In this document: positions 8,743 through 15,931 of the stretch, one piece after another
Layout: each line of letters opens with the position of its first letter
Numbering within the stretch: the first letter of the stretch is position 1
From: Peribacillus sp044761985
GTDB taxonomy: Bacteria; Bacillota; Bacilli; Bacillales; DSM-1321
NCBI RefSeq assembly: GCF_044761985.1
Contig: NZ_JBIWDK010000008.1
Location: 124,001 to 188,000, forward strand
Direction: 5' to 3'
Length of the DNA: 64,000 nt
Made by a program: the position numbers and the translations under genes
Notes under the pieces: model-generated
What the model saw: only the letters and a program-made list of their open reading frames with translations
Told to the model about the DNA's origin: nothing
Database searches by the model: none

Positions 8743-9063
8743 ATGCACGGCATAGATTTAAAAGAAATCATAGATGAAAATGCTGTACATTTGCCTGATC
8801 TAGCGTTTGTGAATTGGTGTTCAGAAAGATTTTTTATTAATAAAGGTATATTTAATCGTATTGATTTATGGTTTTTTGAATATGGATTTTATAATATTAC
8901 AGCGAGGCGGAAGGGGATTATTTATTTCTTGAGATATTTGCATTCAAAAAATCTTTATAATCCCAATAAAATGTATCTACAATTTGGTAAAGGTGGATTA
9001 AAAGCTTACTTTGATTCTTTTGCTCATGAATGCTTACATGAACGAAGACAATACGTTCATTAA
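8743..9063 (+). CDS. Small orphan protein with HExxH motif
   Basis: A 106-residue protein that I cannot place in a family. Near the C-terminus it carries FAHECLHERRQ, a match to the zinc-binding HExxH signature (His95, Glu96, His99), but there is no long downstream region to supply the usual third ligand, so it may be a truncated metallopeptidase or a chance match. The middle is aromatic-rich (LWFFEYGFY). Start ATG 8743 lies 8 bases after GGAGG; an in-frame GTG directly before it is less likely. It is the last gene before a strong terminator, 39 bases after the amidotransferase gene, so it is probably co-transcribed with the catabolic operon. Confidence 0.65.
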   Translation: MHGIDLKEIIDENAVHLPDLAFVNWCSERFFINKGIFNRIDLWFFEYGFYNITARRKGIIYFLRYLHSKNLYNPNKMYLQFGKGGLKAYFDSFAHECLHERRQYVH

Positions 9064-9100
9064 AGAAAGAAGCTGAATAAAAATATTTTTCTGAATAGAC

Positions 9101-9155
9101 AGGGTGAGCCCATTACTTTTGATAGCGACTTAGTAGTGGGTTCACCCTCTTTTTA
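9101..9155 (+). terminator. Rho-independent terminator closing the amine/dioxygenase operon
   Basis: A long hairpin with arms AGGGTGAGCCCATTACT and AGTAGTGGGTTCACCCT (one mismatch pair region) followed by CTTTTT. It lies 37 bases after the HExxH protein gene and marks the 3' end of the operon. Confidence 0.85.
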
Positions 9156-9334
9156 GTACATAGAAAATTTTTATTCTCCATGCTCCAGGCCTAGGGGAAA
9201 AAGAGTTTTTTAATCATGGATCCTGACGGTTATTTATTAAAGATTTGCGGAACACTTAAAAGAAAGAGAATGAGGATAATGATCTAATTATCAATAATCT
9301 GGATAAAAGTTCAAACAATTTCCAAACAAGTGTG

Positions 9335-9364
9335 TTGACAAATATGCATGCTTTCTTGTAAGAT
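9335..9364 (+). promoter_or_regulatory. Sigma-A promoter of azoR
   Basis: TTGACA at 9335-9340 and TAAGAT at 9359-9364 with an 18-base spacer. The -35 box is perfect. The start of transcription would fall inside the adjacent palindrome, as expected for a repressor-controlled promoter. Confidence 0.65.
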
Positions 9365-9369
9365 ATAAA

Positions 9370-9387
9370 TATCTTGAATTAAAGATA
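9370..9387 (+). promoter_or_regulatory. MhqR-like operator upstream of azoR
   Basis: The palindrome TATCTTGAATTAAAGATA is an inverted repeat with arms TATCTT and AAGATA and central GAATTA. It closely matches the MhqR operator core of B. subtilis as I remember it (ATCT-cgaattcg-AGAT), found before azoR2 and mhq genes. It directly follows the -10 box, so repressor binding would block transcription. MhqR responds to quinones and catechols; its own gene is not in the window. Confidence 0.65.
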
Positions 9388-9427
9388 ACTTAAATCAAAA
9401 TATTTTAATACGAGGAGATTTTATATA

Positions 9428-10072
9428 ATGAATGTATTAGTAGTGAAAGCAAACAACCGTCCGGCAACAGAAGGTATCTCAAGCAAAATGTACGAAACGT
9501 TCATGGCTTCATTAGAAGGTAAAGATGTAAATGTAACAACTTATGATGTGTTTGAAGAAGATACACCATACTTCGGTCAAGAAATTTTCAACGCATTCGG
9601 CAAAGTGCAAACAGGCGGAGAGTTAACGGATATTGAATCACGTCTTTTGGCTGCTAAACAAAAAGCAATGGATGCAATCACTGCAGCTGACGTAGTGGTA
9701 TTCGCGTTCCCATTATGGAACTTAACGATTCCGGCTAAATTGCAAACATTCATCGATTATGTGTATGCGGCAGGATTCGCATTCAAATATGATGCAAATG
9801 GGAACATGGTTCAATTAATGACAGACAAAAAAGCGATCTTCCTAAACGCTCGCGGCGGAATTTACTCAACTCCGGAAGCAGCTCCAATGGAAATGGCAGT
9901 GAACTACATGCGCAATGTATTCGGTGGCGTATTCGGCATGAAAATCATTGATGAAGTCATCATCGAAGGTCACAATGCAATGCCTGATAAAGCACAAGAA
10001 ATCATTTCTGCAGGGTTGGAAGAAGTGAAAGCTTCTGCACAGCGCCTAGCAGAATTAGCTGTAAAAGGGTAA
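9428..10072 (+). CDS. azoR: FMN-dependent NADH-azoreductase
   Basis: A 214-residue flavodoxin-fold protein of the AzoR/acyl-carrier-protein phosphodiesterase-like family. N-terminal strand MNVLVVKANNRP, the FMN-contact segment FAFPLWNLTIPAKLQTFIDY (about residues 97-116) and the ARGG(I)YS loop (about 140) are characteristic. It reduces azo bonds and, more physiologically, quinones by two-electron transfer in the cytoplasm, protecting against thiol-reactive electrophiles. Start ATG 9428 is preceded by CGAGGAGAT. The gene is monocistronic, with its own promoter, MhqR-like operator and terminator. Reduction of azo compounds yields aromatic amines, which is of interest given the neighbouring amine/dioxygenase operon. 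Confidence 0.92.
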   Translation: MNVLVVKANNRPATEGISSKMYETFMASLEGKDVNVTTYDVFEEDTPYFGQEIFNAFGKVQTGGELTDIESRLLAAKQKAMDAITAADVVVFAFPLWNLTIPAKLQTFIDYVYAAGFAFKYDANGNMVQLMTDKKAIFLNARGGIYSTPEAAPMEMAVNYMRNVFGGVFGMKIIDEVIIEGHNAMPDKAQEIISAGLEEVKASAQRLAELAVKG

Positions 10073-10083
10073 TTAAACGGAAA

Positions 10084-10123
10084 CGGCCAACGAAGCTTTT
10101 TGCTTTGTTGGTCGTTTTTTTTT
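10084..10123 (+). terminator. Rho-independent terminator of azoR
   Basis: Stem GGCCAACGAAGC / GCTTTGTTGGTC (with G-U pairs), short T loop, followed by a run of nine T. It starts 12 bases after the azoR stop codon. Confidence 0.9.
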
Positions 10124-10223
10124 ACTTTTGTGCTGTACATATTCTTTTATGAAAAAACAGGCTATAAATGGGGACCATCACCATTTATAATTACATGTAC
10201 TATCCATGAAGGGGTGTTCGATT

Positions 10224-10469
10224 TTGTTTATAAAACTTACAAAAGACCAACAGCAATTAATGATTTCCGATATCCAGTATTTCTTCTCGCAAGAAAGAGA
10301 TGAGGAAATCACGGAATTTGCCGCGGAAAGAGTATTGGATTTCGTCAAGGAAACACTTGCTCCTCATTTCTATAACGCGGCCGTCCAAGATGTTAAACAT
10401 GTCGTGGAACAACAGTTTTCTTCCATGGAAGATGAAATTCTGACGTTGGAACGCCCGATAAAAAGATAA
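10224..10469 (+). CDS. DUF2164 family protein
   Basis: An 81-residue small cytoplasmic protein of the DUF2164 family, recognisable by the pattern LTKDQQQLMISDIQYFFSQE, DEEITEFAAERVLDF and APHFYNAAVQD. Function is unknown. I prefer TTG 10224 as start because AAGGGG at 10209-10214 lies 9 bases before it and family members begin close to this point; the in-frame ATG at 10206 would place the Shine-Dalgarno sequence inside the coding region. It stands alone between two intergenic regions. Confidence 0.75.
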   Translation: MFIKLTKDQQQLMISDIQYFFSQERDEEITEFAAERVLDFVKETLAPHFYNAAVQDVKHVVEQQFSSMEDEILTLERPIKR

Positions 10470-10920
10470 GCGAGGAAGAATGTGAGGCCTTTTTCCATCC
10501 AAAGAGCCGTAGCTTGAGTATATGATGAGTCGTCGATCCCAAGAAAGTAAGGGCGAAGGCTTATTTTTTTATATAGATATAACATTTCTTTTTCGCTTTT
10601 TAGAAAAAATAATATTGTAAGAAAGAAATTTTTCTAAAAATTAAAATAAAATTAGTTAGAAGATATAAACTGATGCCCGATCCTATTAACCTTATAAACT
10701 CAATAAAATCAGCTCTTTCATTGCCTAAAGTAAAACTATTTAGAAGACCATAATTCTATGAATATGCAGAATTATTGGTATTTTCTGATATGTACAGGTT
10801 ATATTTGAAATGGTAGTATAAAAGTACTGGTGGATACTGAGGTTAAATATGTAATTTAAATATAATTGTGGCAATTATTATTTTAATAGTATGTACAAAG
10901 TAGTATGGGGGATGAGTATT
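10470..10920. other. 450-base AT-rich intergenic region before the amidohydrolase operon
   Basis: No convincing coding region. It contains an inverted repeat TTAGAAAAA (10600-10608) / TTTTTCTAA (10629-10637), whose right arm is part of a CodY-like sequence. I could not assign a clear -35/-10 pair, although several TATAAT-like stretches occur near 10856. Confidence 0.5.
10628..10642. promoter_or_regulatory. Candidate CodY box
   Basis: ATTTTTCTAAAAATT matches 13 of 15 positions of the CodY consensus AATTTTCWGAAAATT. It lies about 280 bases before the amidohydrolase start. CodY control of an amino-acid-derivative salvage operon is plausible, but AT-rich DNA gives chance matches. Confidence 0.3.
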
Positions 10921-12141
10921 GTGAGTATAAAAAGCGTTACAAGTTCTTTGACGGCAGCTGAAATCGTGGAGAAGGCATCAGGGATCTATGAAGAAGCTGT
11001 GAGAATAAGAAGAATGATCCATGAAAATCCTGAACTTGGATTTGAAGAGACAAAAACCGCTGAAATGATTGCGGATTATTTGAAAGGGCTTGGAATCGAA
11101 GTGACTACAGGAGTAGCGAAGACGGGAGTTGTGGGTCTTCTTCATGGCGATAAAGAGGGGCCAGTACTTGCGTTACGGGCCGACATTGATGCGTTACCGA
11201 TTCAGGAGAAAACGGGTGTGCCCTATCAATCTCAAAATCCCGGTGTGATGCATGCGTGCGGACATGATATGCATACCGCGATGTTACTGGCTGCCGCCCA
11301 TGTTTTATCCCAAAATAAGCAACATATTTCCGGTACGATAAAATTCATTTTCCAACCCGCTGAAGAGATGAAGGGCGGGGGAGGCGTAATGGTCGATGAA
11401 GGAGTTCTTAGTAATCCTGCAGTTGACCATGCCTTTGCTTTTCATGTTTGGCCTGAGTTAGCTACTGGAACATATGGATTTAGAAATGGAGCCATCATGG
11501 CAAGCATGGATTCCTTTGATGTTGTGCTAAAAGGCAAACAAGGCCATGGGGCAGCACCTCATCAAGGGGTGGATGCAATCGTCGGGGCTGCTCATATCGT
11601 AACGGCCCTCCAAACGATAGTTAGCAGGGAAACGGATCCGGTTGACTCCGTCGTTCTGACAATCGGAACGATAGAAGCAGGAGATGGCTATAATATCATC
11701 CCTGAAAAAGCTAGTTTTAGAGGAACGGTGCGTACTCTTAATGCCGATACCCGTAAGAAAGTGGCTGACAGTATTCAGCGGATCGTTGAAGGTGTGGCTT
11801 CGGCTCTTAAACTAGAAGTGGAAATCAATTTTAACTTTTCAGTGGGCTACCCTGTTACCATAAATGATTCAACATTCAATGAACATGCTGCTGCGATTGC
11901 CGTGGACTTATTTGGGGAAGAGTCCGTTCAATGGTTGAGTAAACCAAGTATGGCAAGTGAAGACTTCGCTTTCTATTTAGAAAAAGTTCCGGGTACGTTT
12001 GTCTTCTTAGGTGTAGCGGAAAACCCGGATGACCCTATGAAGTTACATAGCGACGTGTTTCTGCCAGATGAGAAAGCCATGATTCAGGGGATTTCACTTA
12101 TCGTGGGCATAGCTTTACATACGACTGAGAAAATTCAATAA
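10921..12141 (+). CDS. M20 family amidohydrolase (N-acyl amino acid / hippurate type)
   Basis: A 406-residue metal-dependent amidohydrolase of peptidase family M20D. Visible are the metal-site motifs ADIDALPIQEKTG and HACGHDMHTAM (metal-binding Cys and His), the catalytic Glu in FQPAEE, the dimerisation-domain motif GKQGHGAAPHQGVD, and the C-terminal SEDFAFY. Such enzymes release amino acids from N-acyl or aryl-acyl conjugates. I choose GTG 10921 because GGGGGA precedes it by 8-9 bases; an in-frame ATG at 10891 lacks a binding site. The two following membrane-protein genes probably form its operon and suggest uptake of the acylated substrate. Confidence 0.88.
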   Translation: MSIKSVTSSLTAAEIVEKASGIYEEAVRIRRMIHENPELGFEETKTAEMIADYLKGLGIEVTTGVAKTGVVGLLHGDKEGPVLALRADIDALPIQEKTGVPYQSQNPGVMHACGHDMHTAMLLAAAHVLSQNKQHISGTIKFIFQPAEEMKGGGGVMVDEGVLSNPAVDHAFAFHVWPELATGTYGFRNGAIMASMDSFDVVLKGKQGHGAAPHQGVDAIVGAAHIVTALQTIVSRETDPVDSVVLTIGTIEAGDGYNIIPEKASFRGTVRTLNADTRKKVADSIQRIVEGVASALKLEVEINFNFSVGYPVTINDSTFNEHAAAIAVDLFGEESVQWLSKPSMASEDFAFYLEKVPGTFVFLGVAENPDDPMKLHSDVFLPDEKAMIQGISLIVGIALHTTEKIQ

Positions 12142-12220
12142 ATAACATCGCAAACATGGATCGTACGGGCTTTCCTTTTTGAAGTCCGTACCAATCGTAG
12201 ACAAAAAAGGAGTGATGAAT

Positions 12221-13030
12221 GTGCAAGAAAATTCTCTGCGTAGTTGGAAAATTCATTTTTTTGTTTTGATATTAGTGTGTATAACAGAATTCATCGGTGT
12301 AAAAACCTTTAATATCGGTATTGGGGCCATTGCCTTATTTCCCATGTTGTATGCATTGATCATCGGTGCGGTCATTAGTTTACCTACTTTGAAAGTCTTA
12401 AAACCGAAGGAAATGAATGTGGCGGCCAATATTTTAGGGATTTCATTCATGCTTTTTGTAGCCAAATTAGGCATGTTAATGGGACCATCCTTGCCACAGA
12501 TATTTGATGCCGGCCTTGCTTTAGGCTTGCAGGAATTGGGGCATTTCGCAGGGACGATTCTATTAGGTTTACCGATTGCATTGTTACTTGGCATGAAAAG
12601 AGAAGCAGTCGGTGCCACTTTTTCGATTGATAGAGAACCAAACTTAGCCATCATCGCTGAAAAATATGGATCGGATTCACCTGAAGGCAGGGGAGCACTG
12701 GGCGTATATGTGTGCGGGACTTTGTTTGGAGCATTATACCTTTCCGTGTTAGCGAGCTTTTTGGCTCAAACTGGTTGGTTCCATCCGATTTCACTTGCCA
12801 TGGGTGCAGGAGTGGGATCAGGTAGTATGATGGCTGCCATGTCTGGAGCGCTAGCGGTAATATTCCCGGAATCCGCAAAGGATATTGCTGTATTTGCCGG
12901 TGCGGCTAACTTAATTACAACAATCTTAGGGACATACATATGTGTATTCTTCTCCCTTCCTTTTACAAACTTTTTATACAAAAAATTAGAACCCGTTTTG
13001 GGGCGTAAGTCAAAAGTGATTGAAAAATAA
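12221..13030 (+). CDS. DUF3100 family membrane protein
   Basis: A 269-residue hydrophobic protein with about seven or eight membrane segments and glycine-rich turns such as MGAGVGSGSMMAAMSGAL, matching the DUF3100 family of putative transporters. GTG 12221 is 8 bases after AGGAG; the ATG two codons upstream is only 2 bases from it, too close. It lies 79 bases after the M20 amidohydrolase and 31 before another small membrane protein. I infer that the two membrane proteins import a compound that the amidohydrolase cleaves; no transport assay is implied by sequence. Confidence 0.8.
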   Translation: MQENSLRSWKIHFFVLILVCITEFIGVKTFNIGIGAIALFPMLYALIIGAVISLPTLKVLKPKEMNVAANILGISFMLFVAKLGMLMGPSLPQIFDAGLALGLQELGHFAGTILLGLPIALLLGMKREAVGATFSIDREPNLAIIAEKYGSDSPEGRGALGVYVCGTLFGALYLSVLASFLAQTGWFHPISLAMGAGVGSGSMMAAMSGALAVIFPESAKDIAVFAGAANLITTILGTYICVFFSLPFTNFLYKKLEPVLGRKSKVIEK

Positions 13031-13061
13031 GGCAGTGCAGGACTTAAAGGGGAGAGGTTAT

Positions 13062-13505
13062 ATGAAAGATAAGATATTGACTTTTATAATCATTGGAATA
13101 ATAGCCCTGATGGGAAATTGGATTGGATACGATGTTTCACCTATAGATGCACTACCAGGCATGTTGATCATTGTTGCCGTTACGATCGTAGGGTTCTTTT
13201 TGGCTAAAGTCATCCCTATAAAACTACCCATCGTCATTTGGGTTTCGATGTTAGCGCTGCTGATTACAACGCCCATTTTTCCCGGAAATGCAGAAATCAT
13301 CAAGGTAACGGAACATGTGAATTTCATGGCGCTGGCCACTCCCATTTTGGCATATGCGGGCCTATCCTTCGGGAAAGATTTAAAGGAATTCAAACAATTA
13401 GGGTGGCGAATCGTTGTCATTTCTCTAGTTGTTTATACAGGAACGTTTGTCCTTTCAACGGTTGTTGCAGAAATTAGTTTTAGATTAACTGGGAAATTCC
13501 ATTAA
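13062..13505 (+). CDS. Small multi-pass membrane protein, partner of DUF3100 protein
   Basis: A 147-residue protein with about five transmembrane helices, a short loop with DLKEFKQLGWR before the last helix, and no signal for secretion. Family not recognised with certainty. ATG 13062 follows GGGGAGAGG by 5 bases; the longer in-frame start at 13020 would overlap the preceding gene and has no ribosome binding site. It ends the amidohydrolase-DUF3100 operon at a clear terminator and is probably the second subunit of a two-component permease, which is inference from the pairing. Confidence 0.75.
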   Translation: MKDKILTFIIIGIIALMGNWIGYDVSPIDALPGMLIIVAVTIVGFFLAKVIPIKLPIVIWVSMLALLITTPIFPGNAEIIKVTEHVNFMALATPILAYAGLSFGKDLKEFKQLGWRIVVISLVVYTGTFVLSTVVAEISFRLTGKFH

Positions 13506-13520
13506 GCGTACTTAAAGAAA

Positions 13521-13557
13521 GATGCCCGTCTCAGTAAATGAAGCGGGCATTTTTTTA
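13521..13557 (+). terminator. Rho-independent terminator of the amidohydrolase operon
   Basis: Hairpin ATGCCCG (13522-13528) / CGGGCAT (13544-13550) followed by seven T, 15 bases after the stop codon. Confidence 0.85.
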
Positions 13558-13622
13558 TGCAAACTGATTCAAGAATGAAAAAGCCACTCCTGGATATTCT
13601 ATCAATGAAAGGGGTGTAGCCC

Positions 13623-13778
13623 ATGAAAAAGCGCGAAAATCATGAAGAAGAACCGATCGTAGCCGATGGAATCACAACGCAAGAGGAGCTGGATGAAAGC
13701 GCCACTCCGGAAGAGGTGGCAAAAGGAGACTGTACAAAAGTCGTCACACTCTCATTGGATGAAAATGATCCAAGCTGA
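13623..13778 (+). CDS. Small acidic protein of unknown function (51 aa)
   Basis: A 51-residue, strongly acidic protein (MKKRENHEEEPIVADG..., ending LSLDENDPS) with one cysteine. It has a good ribosome binding site, AAAGGGGTG, 7 bases before the ATG, and is followed by its own terminator, which argues that it is a real gene. No family recognised. Low complexity and acidity resemble small cytosolic proteins of Bacillus with unknown roles. Confidence 0.6.
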   Translation: MKKRENHEEEPIVADGITTQEELDESATPEEVAKGDCTKVVTLSLDENDPS

Positions 13779-13785
13779 ACGGAAA

Positions 13786-13818
13786 GTCAGCAGGCCCATT
13801 GGGTTTGCTGACATTTTT
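13786..13818 (+). terminator. Terminator of the 51-residue protein gene
   Basis: Hairpin GTCAGCA (13786-13792) / TGCTGAC (13806-13812), with inner CCC/GGG pairs, followed by ATTTTT. Confidence 0.75.
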
Positions 13819-13828
13819 CGAAAATAAT

Positions 13829-13862
13829 AAGAGCCTTCTACAGTTTACGTAGCGAGGCTCTT
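13829..13862 (-). terminator. Terminator of the padR/DUF1048 operon
   Basis: Arms AAGAGCCT (13829-13836) and AGGCTCTT (13855-13862). On the minus strand the hairpin is followed by an ATTATTTT tail, 34 bases after the DUF1048 gene end. Confidence 0.65.
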
Positions 13863-13895
13863 TAAAATTGTTTGCTTCTTATCCTTCAAATAGAT

Positions 13896-14240
13896 TCATT
13901 CAATACGTCCGATGGTATCGTTCAATTTCTTGCGATACTTATCCTTCCAAGTTTGCTCATCCTTCACTAGTTCGTCACAGAAGGCAGCCACGTCCTCACC
14001 TGTCAGGTCGATGACTTTTTTGCTTTCCGCTGCACCTTCCTCGAAAAGGTCGAGAATACCGGAATAAATACGATTGGTACCCTCCCAATCGGTGGGGCTG
14101 TCGCCAGCAGTCCACATATACTTTTGGATCGCTTTGTAAGCGTTATGGTATTCACTAGGAAGAGCCTTCGCACGCGCCTCCATCGCTTTCCATTCTCTCT
14201 TTTCATCAAAACTTCCCATTATTTTTTCAAAAAAACTCAT
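13896..14240 (-). CDS. DUF1048 family protein
   Basis: A 114-residue cytoplasmic protein of the DUF1048 family, which is usually encoded directly next to PadR regulators in Firmicutes. Its N-terminus MSFFEKIMGSFDEKREWKAMEARAKALP and the Trp-containing core TAGDSPTDWEGTNRIYSGILDLFEEGAA are typical. It overlaps the upstream padR gene by 4 bases (ATGA junction), so the two are translationally coupled. The function is unknown; a partner role for the regulator or for a membrane stress response is inference. Confidence 0.85.
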   Translation of the reverse strand: MSFFEKIMGSFDEKREWKAMEARAKALPSEYHNAYKAIQKYMWTAGDSPTDWEGTNRIYSGILDLFEEGAAESKKVIDLTGEDVAAFCDELVKDEQTWKDKYRKKLNDTIGRIE

Positions 14241-14581
14241 TTTGCGTCTCCCCTTTCAATCGGTAAGTTTTTAAGTTCATTCAGTTTACTTGAAATGAAT
14301 GCCCATTTTGTCCAGAAAACTTGAAGCTTTTCTTGACCCGCTGCATTGAGGGTGTAAAATTTCCTTGGTGGTCCCATCGTGGATGGCTTTTTCTCGATGT
14401 CTACCAGATTGTTCTTCTCAAGCCTCATCGTAATCGTATAAACCGTGCCCTCCACTACATCAACGAAGCCAAGTTTTTGTAGTTGCTGTGTAATGTCGTA
14501 GCCATACGTTTCGCCCCGGCTGATGATTTCAAGCACACAACCTTCAAGCACCCCTTTCAGCATTTCTGTCAGATTCTCCAA
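14237..14581 (-). CDS. PadR family transcriptional regulator
   Basis: A 114-residue PadR-type repressor with an N-terminal winged helix (LKGVLEGCVLEIISRGETYGYDITQQL and EGTVYTITMRLEKNNLV, about 8-65, plus the wing SxxGPPRKFYTLNAAG at about 70-86) and a C-terminal dimerisation helix. Such proteins sense small hydrophobic compounds or cell-envelope stress. It heads the padR-DUF1048 operon, whose promoter overlaps a dyad at 14631-14647 that could be its own operator. Confidence 0.88.
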   Translation of the reverse strand: MENLTEMLKGVLEGCVLEIISRGETYGYDITQQLQKLGFVDVVEGTVYTITMRLEKNNLVDIEKKPSTMGPPRKFYTLNAAGQEKLQVFWTKWAFISSKLNELKNLPIERGDAK

Positions 14582-14630
14582 AAGAATTCACCCCATATGT
14601 TTATTGTTGGATTTCATACGCTATTTAGTA

Positions 14631-14675
14631 ATACTTACTACTAGTATATAGTATCACATAGTAGTGATTTGTCAA
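14631..14675 (-). promoter_or_regulatory. Promoter and candidate operator of padR
   Basis: On the minus strand, TTGACA (14675-14670) and TACTAT (14653-14648) are 16 bases apart. The dyad ATACT-N7-AGTAT at 14631-14647 directly follows the -10 box, where a self-repressing PadR protein would bind. The operator assignment is inference. Confidence 0.55.
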
Positions 14676-14752
14676 TCGCCTTCCATTTATCTATAGAGTA
14701 TTTTTGGAGGAATCGTCTTCATCATAAAATGGAAATATTTTTTAAAACGATA

Positions 14753-14782
14753 TTGACAGCTGAAGTGTATTACGGGTATAGT
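14753..14782 (+). promoter_or_regulatory. Sigma-A promoter of the GntR-ABC operon
   Basis: TTGACA at 14753-14758 and TATAGT at 14777-14782, spacer 18 bases. It drives the gntR gene starting at 14871. Confidence 0.7.
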
Positions 14783-14793
14783 ACATACATAAG

Positions 14794-14819
14794 GTGTATG
14801 AACCACTTAATACATACAC
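14794..14819 (+). promoter_or_regulatory. Inverted repeat, candidate GntR operator
   Basis: GTGTATG (14794-14800) and CATACAC (14813-14819), separated by 12 bases, lie just downstream of the -10 box. YtrA-type GntR proteins commonly repress their own operon from such sites. Confidence 0.5.
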
Positions 14820-14870
14820 TTGAGTCCAAGTGTGATTATCAGATCTTTTATTAAATATAGGGGTGGTTTA

Positions 14871-15248
14871 ATGAACGTTTCGTTTAATGCCCGTGAGCCG
14901 GTTTATTTGCAAGTGGTGAGGCACTTCAAAGAACAGATGGCCATTGGAGAGTTAGTTGCGGGACAGGAAATCCCTTCGCGTCGGGAATTGGCGGCAACAT
15001 TGAATATTAATCCGAATACGGCCCAAAAGGCGTATAAAGAAATGGAGGAACAAGGTTTGATTCATACAGAAAGAAATTTCCCAAGTCGAATCACTACGGA
15101 TGAAGAGATGTTACATGCTGTCCGACAAGAGCTTATTCTTGCTGCGGTCGATTCTTTTGTAGAAGCCATTCGTCCCATTCATGTACCGGTTGATGAGCTA
15201 CTTCAGATCGTGAAAGATAAATATGCAAAAGAGGGGGAAGAGAAATGA
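14871..15248 (+). CDS. GntR family regulator, YtrA subfamily
   Basis: A 125-residue GntR repressor with an N-terminal winged helix (PVYLQVVRHFKEQMAIGELVAGQEIPSRRELAATLNINPNTAQKAYKEMEEQGLI split over residues about 8-65) and a short C-terminal dimerisation tail, the architecture of the YtrA subfamily. Members of this subfamily control adjacent ABC transporters and often respond to cell-wall antibiotics. ATG 14871 follows GGGGTGG. The ABC ATPase gene overlaps its end by 4 bases. Confidence 0.9.
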   Translation: MNVSFNAREPVYLQVVRHFKEQMAIGELVAGQEIPSRRELAATLNINPNTAQKAYKEMEEQGLIHTERNFPSRITTDEEMLHAVRQELILAAVDSFVEAIRPIHVPVDELLQIVKDKYAKEGEEK

Positions 15249-15931
15249 TCGAAGTGAAGCAAATCTCTAAGAAGTACGGTCGAAAGAAAATCTTGGATGG
15301 TATGTCTTTTACCGCGAATAAAGGGGAGATCACCTGCCTGATCGGGATAAACGGTGTAGGGAAAACCACGACGTTAAAGGCGATTATGGGATTGACGCCG
15401 TATCGTGGGGAAATTTTGATTGATCATGAAAAGCTCAATACAAACAGTTATGAAAAGATCACCTTCATTCCGGACGCTCCGATTATGCTTCCGCAAATGA
15501 CGATCAAGCAGGCGATGGTCTTCATGAACGATTTTTATACTACATGGAATCAGTCAAGAGCCAATGAGTTGCTGGATTTTTTCAAACTGGAGGAAAACAC
15601 AAGGATTTCGGATTTATCAAAAGGGAACACGGCGAAAGTCAACCTGATGCTGGGTCTGTCGCTTGATGTGGATTACGTACTAATGGATGAACCATTTTCC
15701 GGCATCGATATGTTTAGCCGGGAACAAATTGCTGACGTCTTTGCCAGTCATTTGATCGAGGACAGGGGAGTCATCATCACGACCCATGAAATCGGGGATA
15801 TTGAACATTTAATCGATAAGGTCATCTTACTTGGAAACGGAAATGTAGTGAAAGAGTTCAATACAGAAGATATGCGTGAAGAGGAAGGGAAATCAGTAGT
15901 CGATGTAATGAGAGAGGTGTATCAAGGATGA
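15245..15931 (+). CDS. ABC transporter ATP-binding protein
   Basis: A 228-residue ABC ATPase. Walker A reads GINGVGKTT (about residues 37-45), the signature is LSKGN, Walker B is YVLMDEPFSGID and the H-loop is TTHE. The signature LSKGNxAKV is a variant of LSGGQ found in YtrB/EcsA-type exporters. It overlaps both neighbours by 4 bases, giving a tightly coupled regulator-ATPase-permease unit typical of multidrug or antibiotic-sensing exporters. Confidence 0.92.
   Translation: MIEVKQISKKYGRKKILDGMSFTANKGEITCLIGINGVGKTTTLKAIMGLTPYRGEILIDHEKLNTNSYEKITFIPDAPIMLPQMTIKQAMVFMNDFYTTWNQSRANELLDFFKLEENTRISDLSKGNTAKVNLMLGLSLDVDYVLMDEPFSGIDMFSREQIADVFASHLIEDRGVIITTHEIGDIEHLIDKVILLGNGNVVKEFNTEDMREEEGKSVVDVMREVYQG

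Noticed and set aside
14669..14854. Small reading frame covering the gntR promoter.
   Set aside because: No ribosome binding site, and it overlaps the promoter and the inverted repeat.
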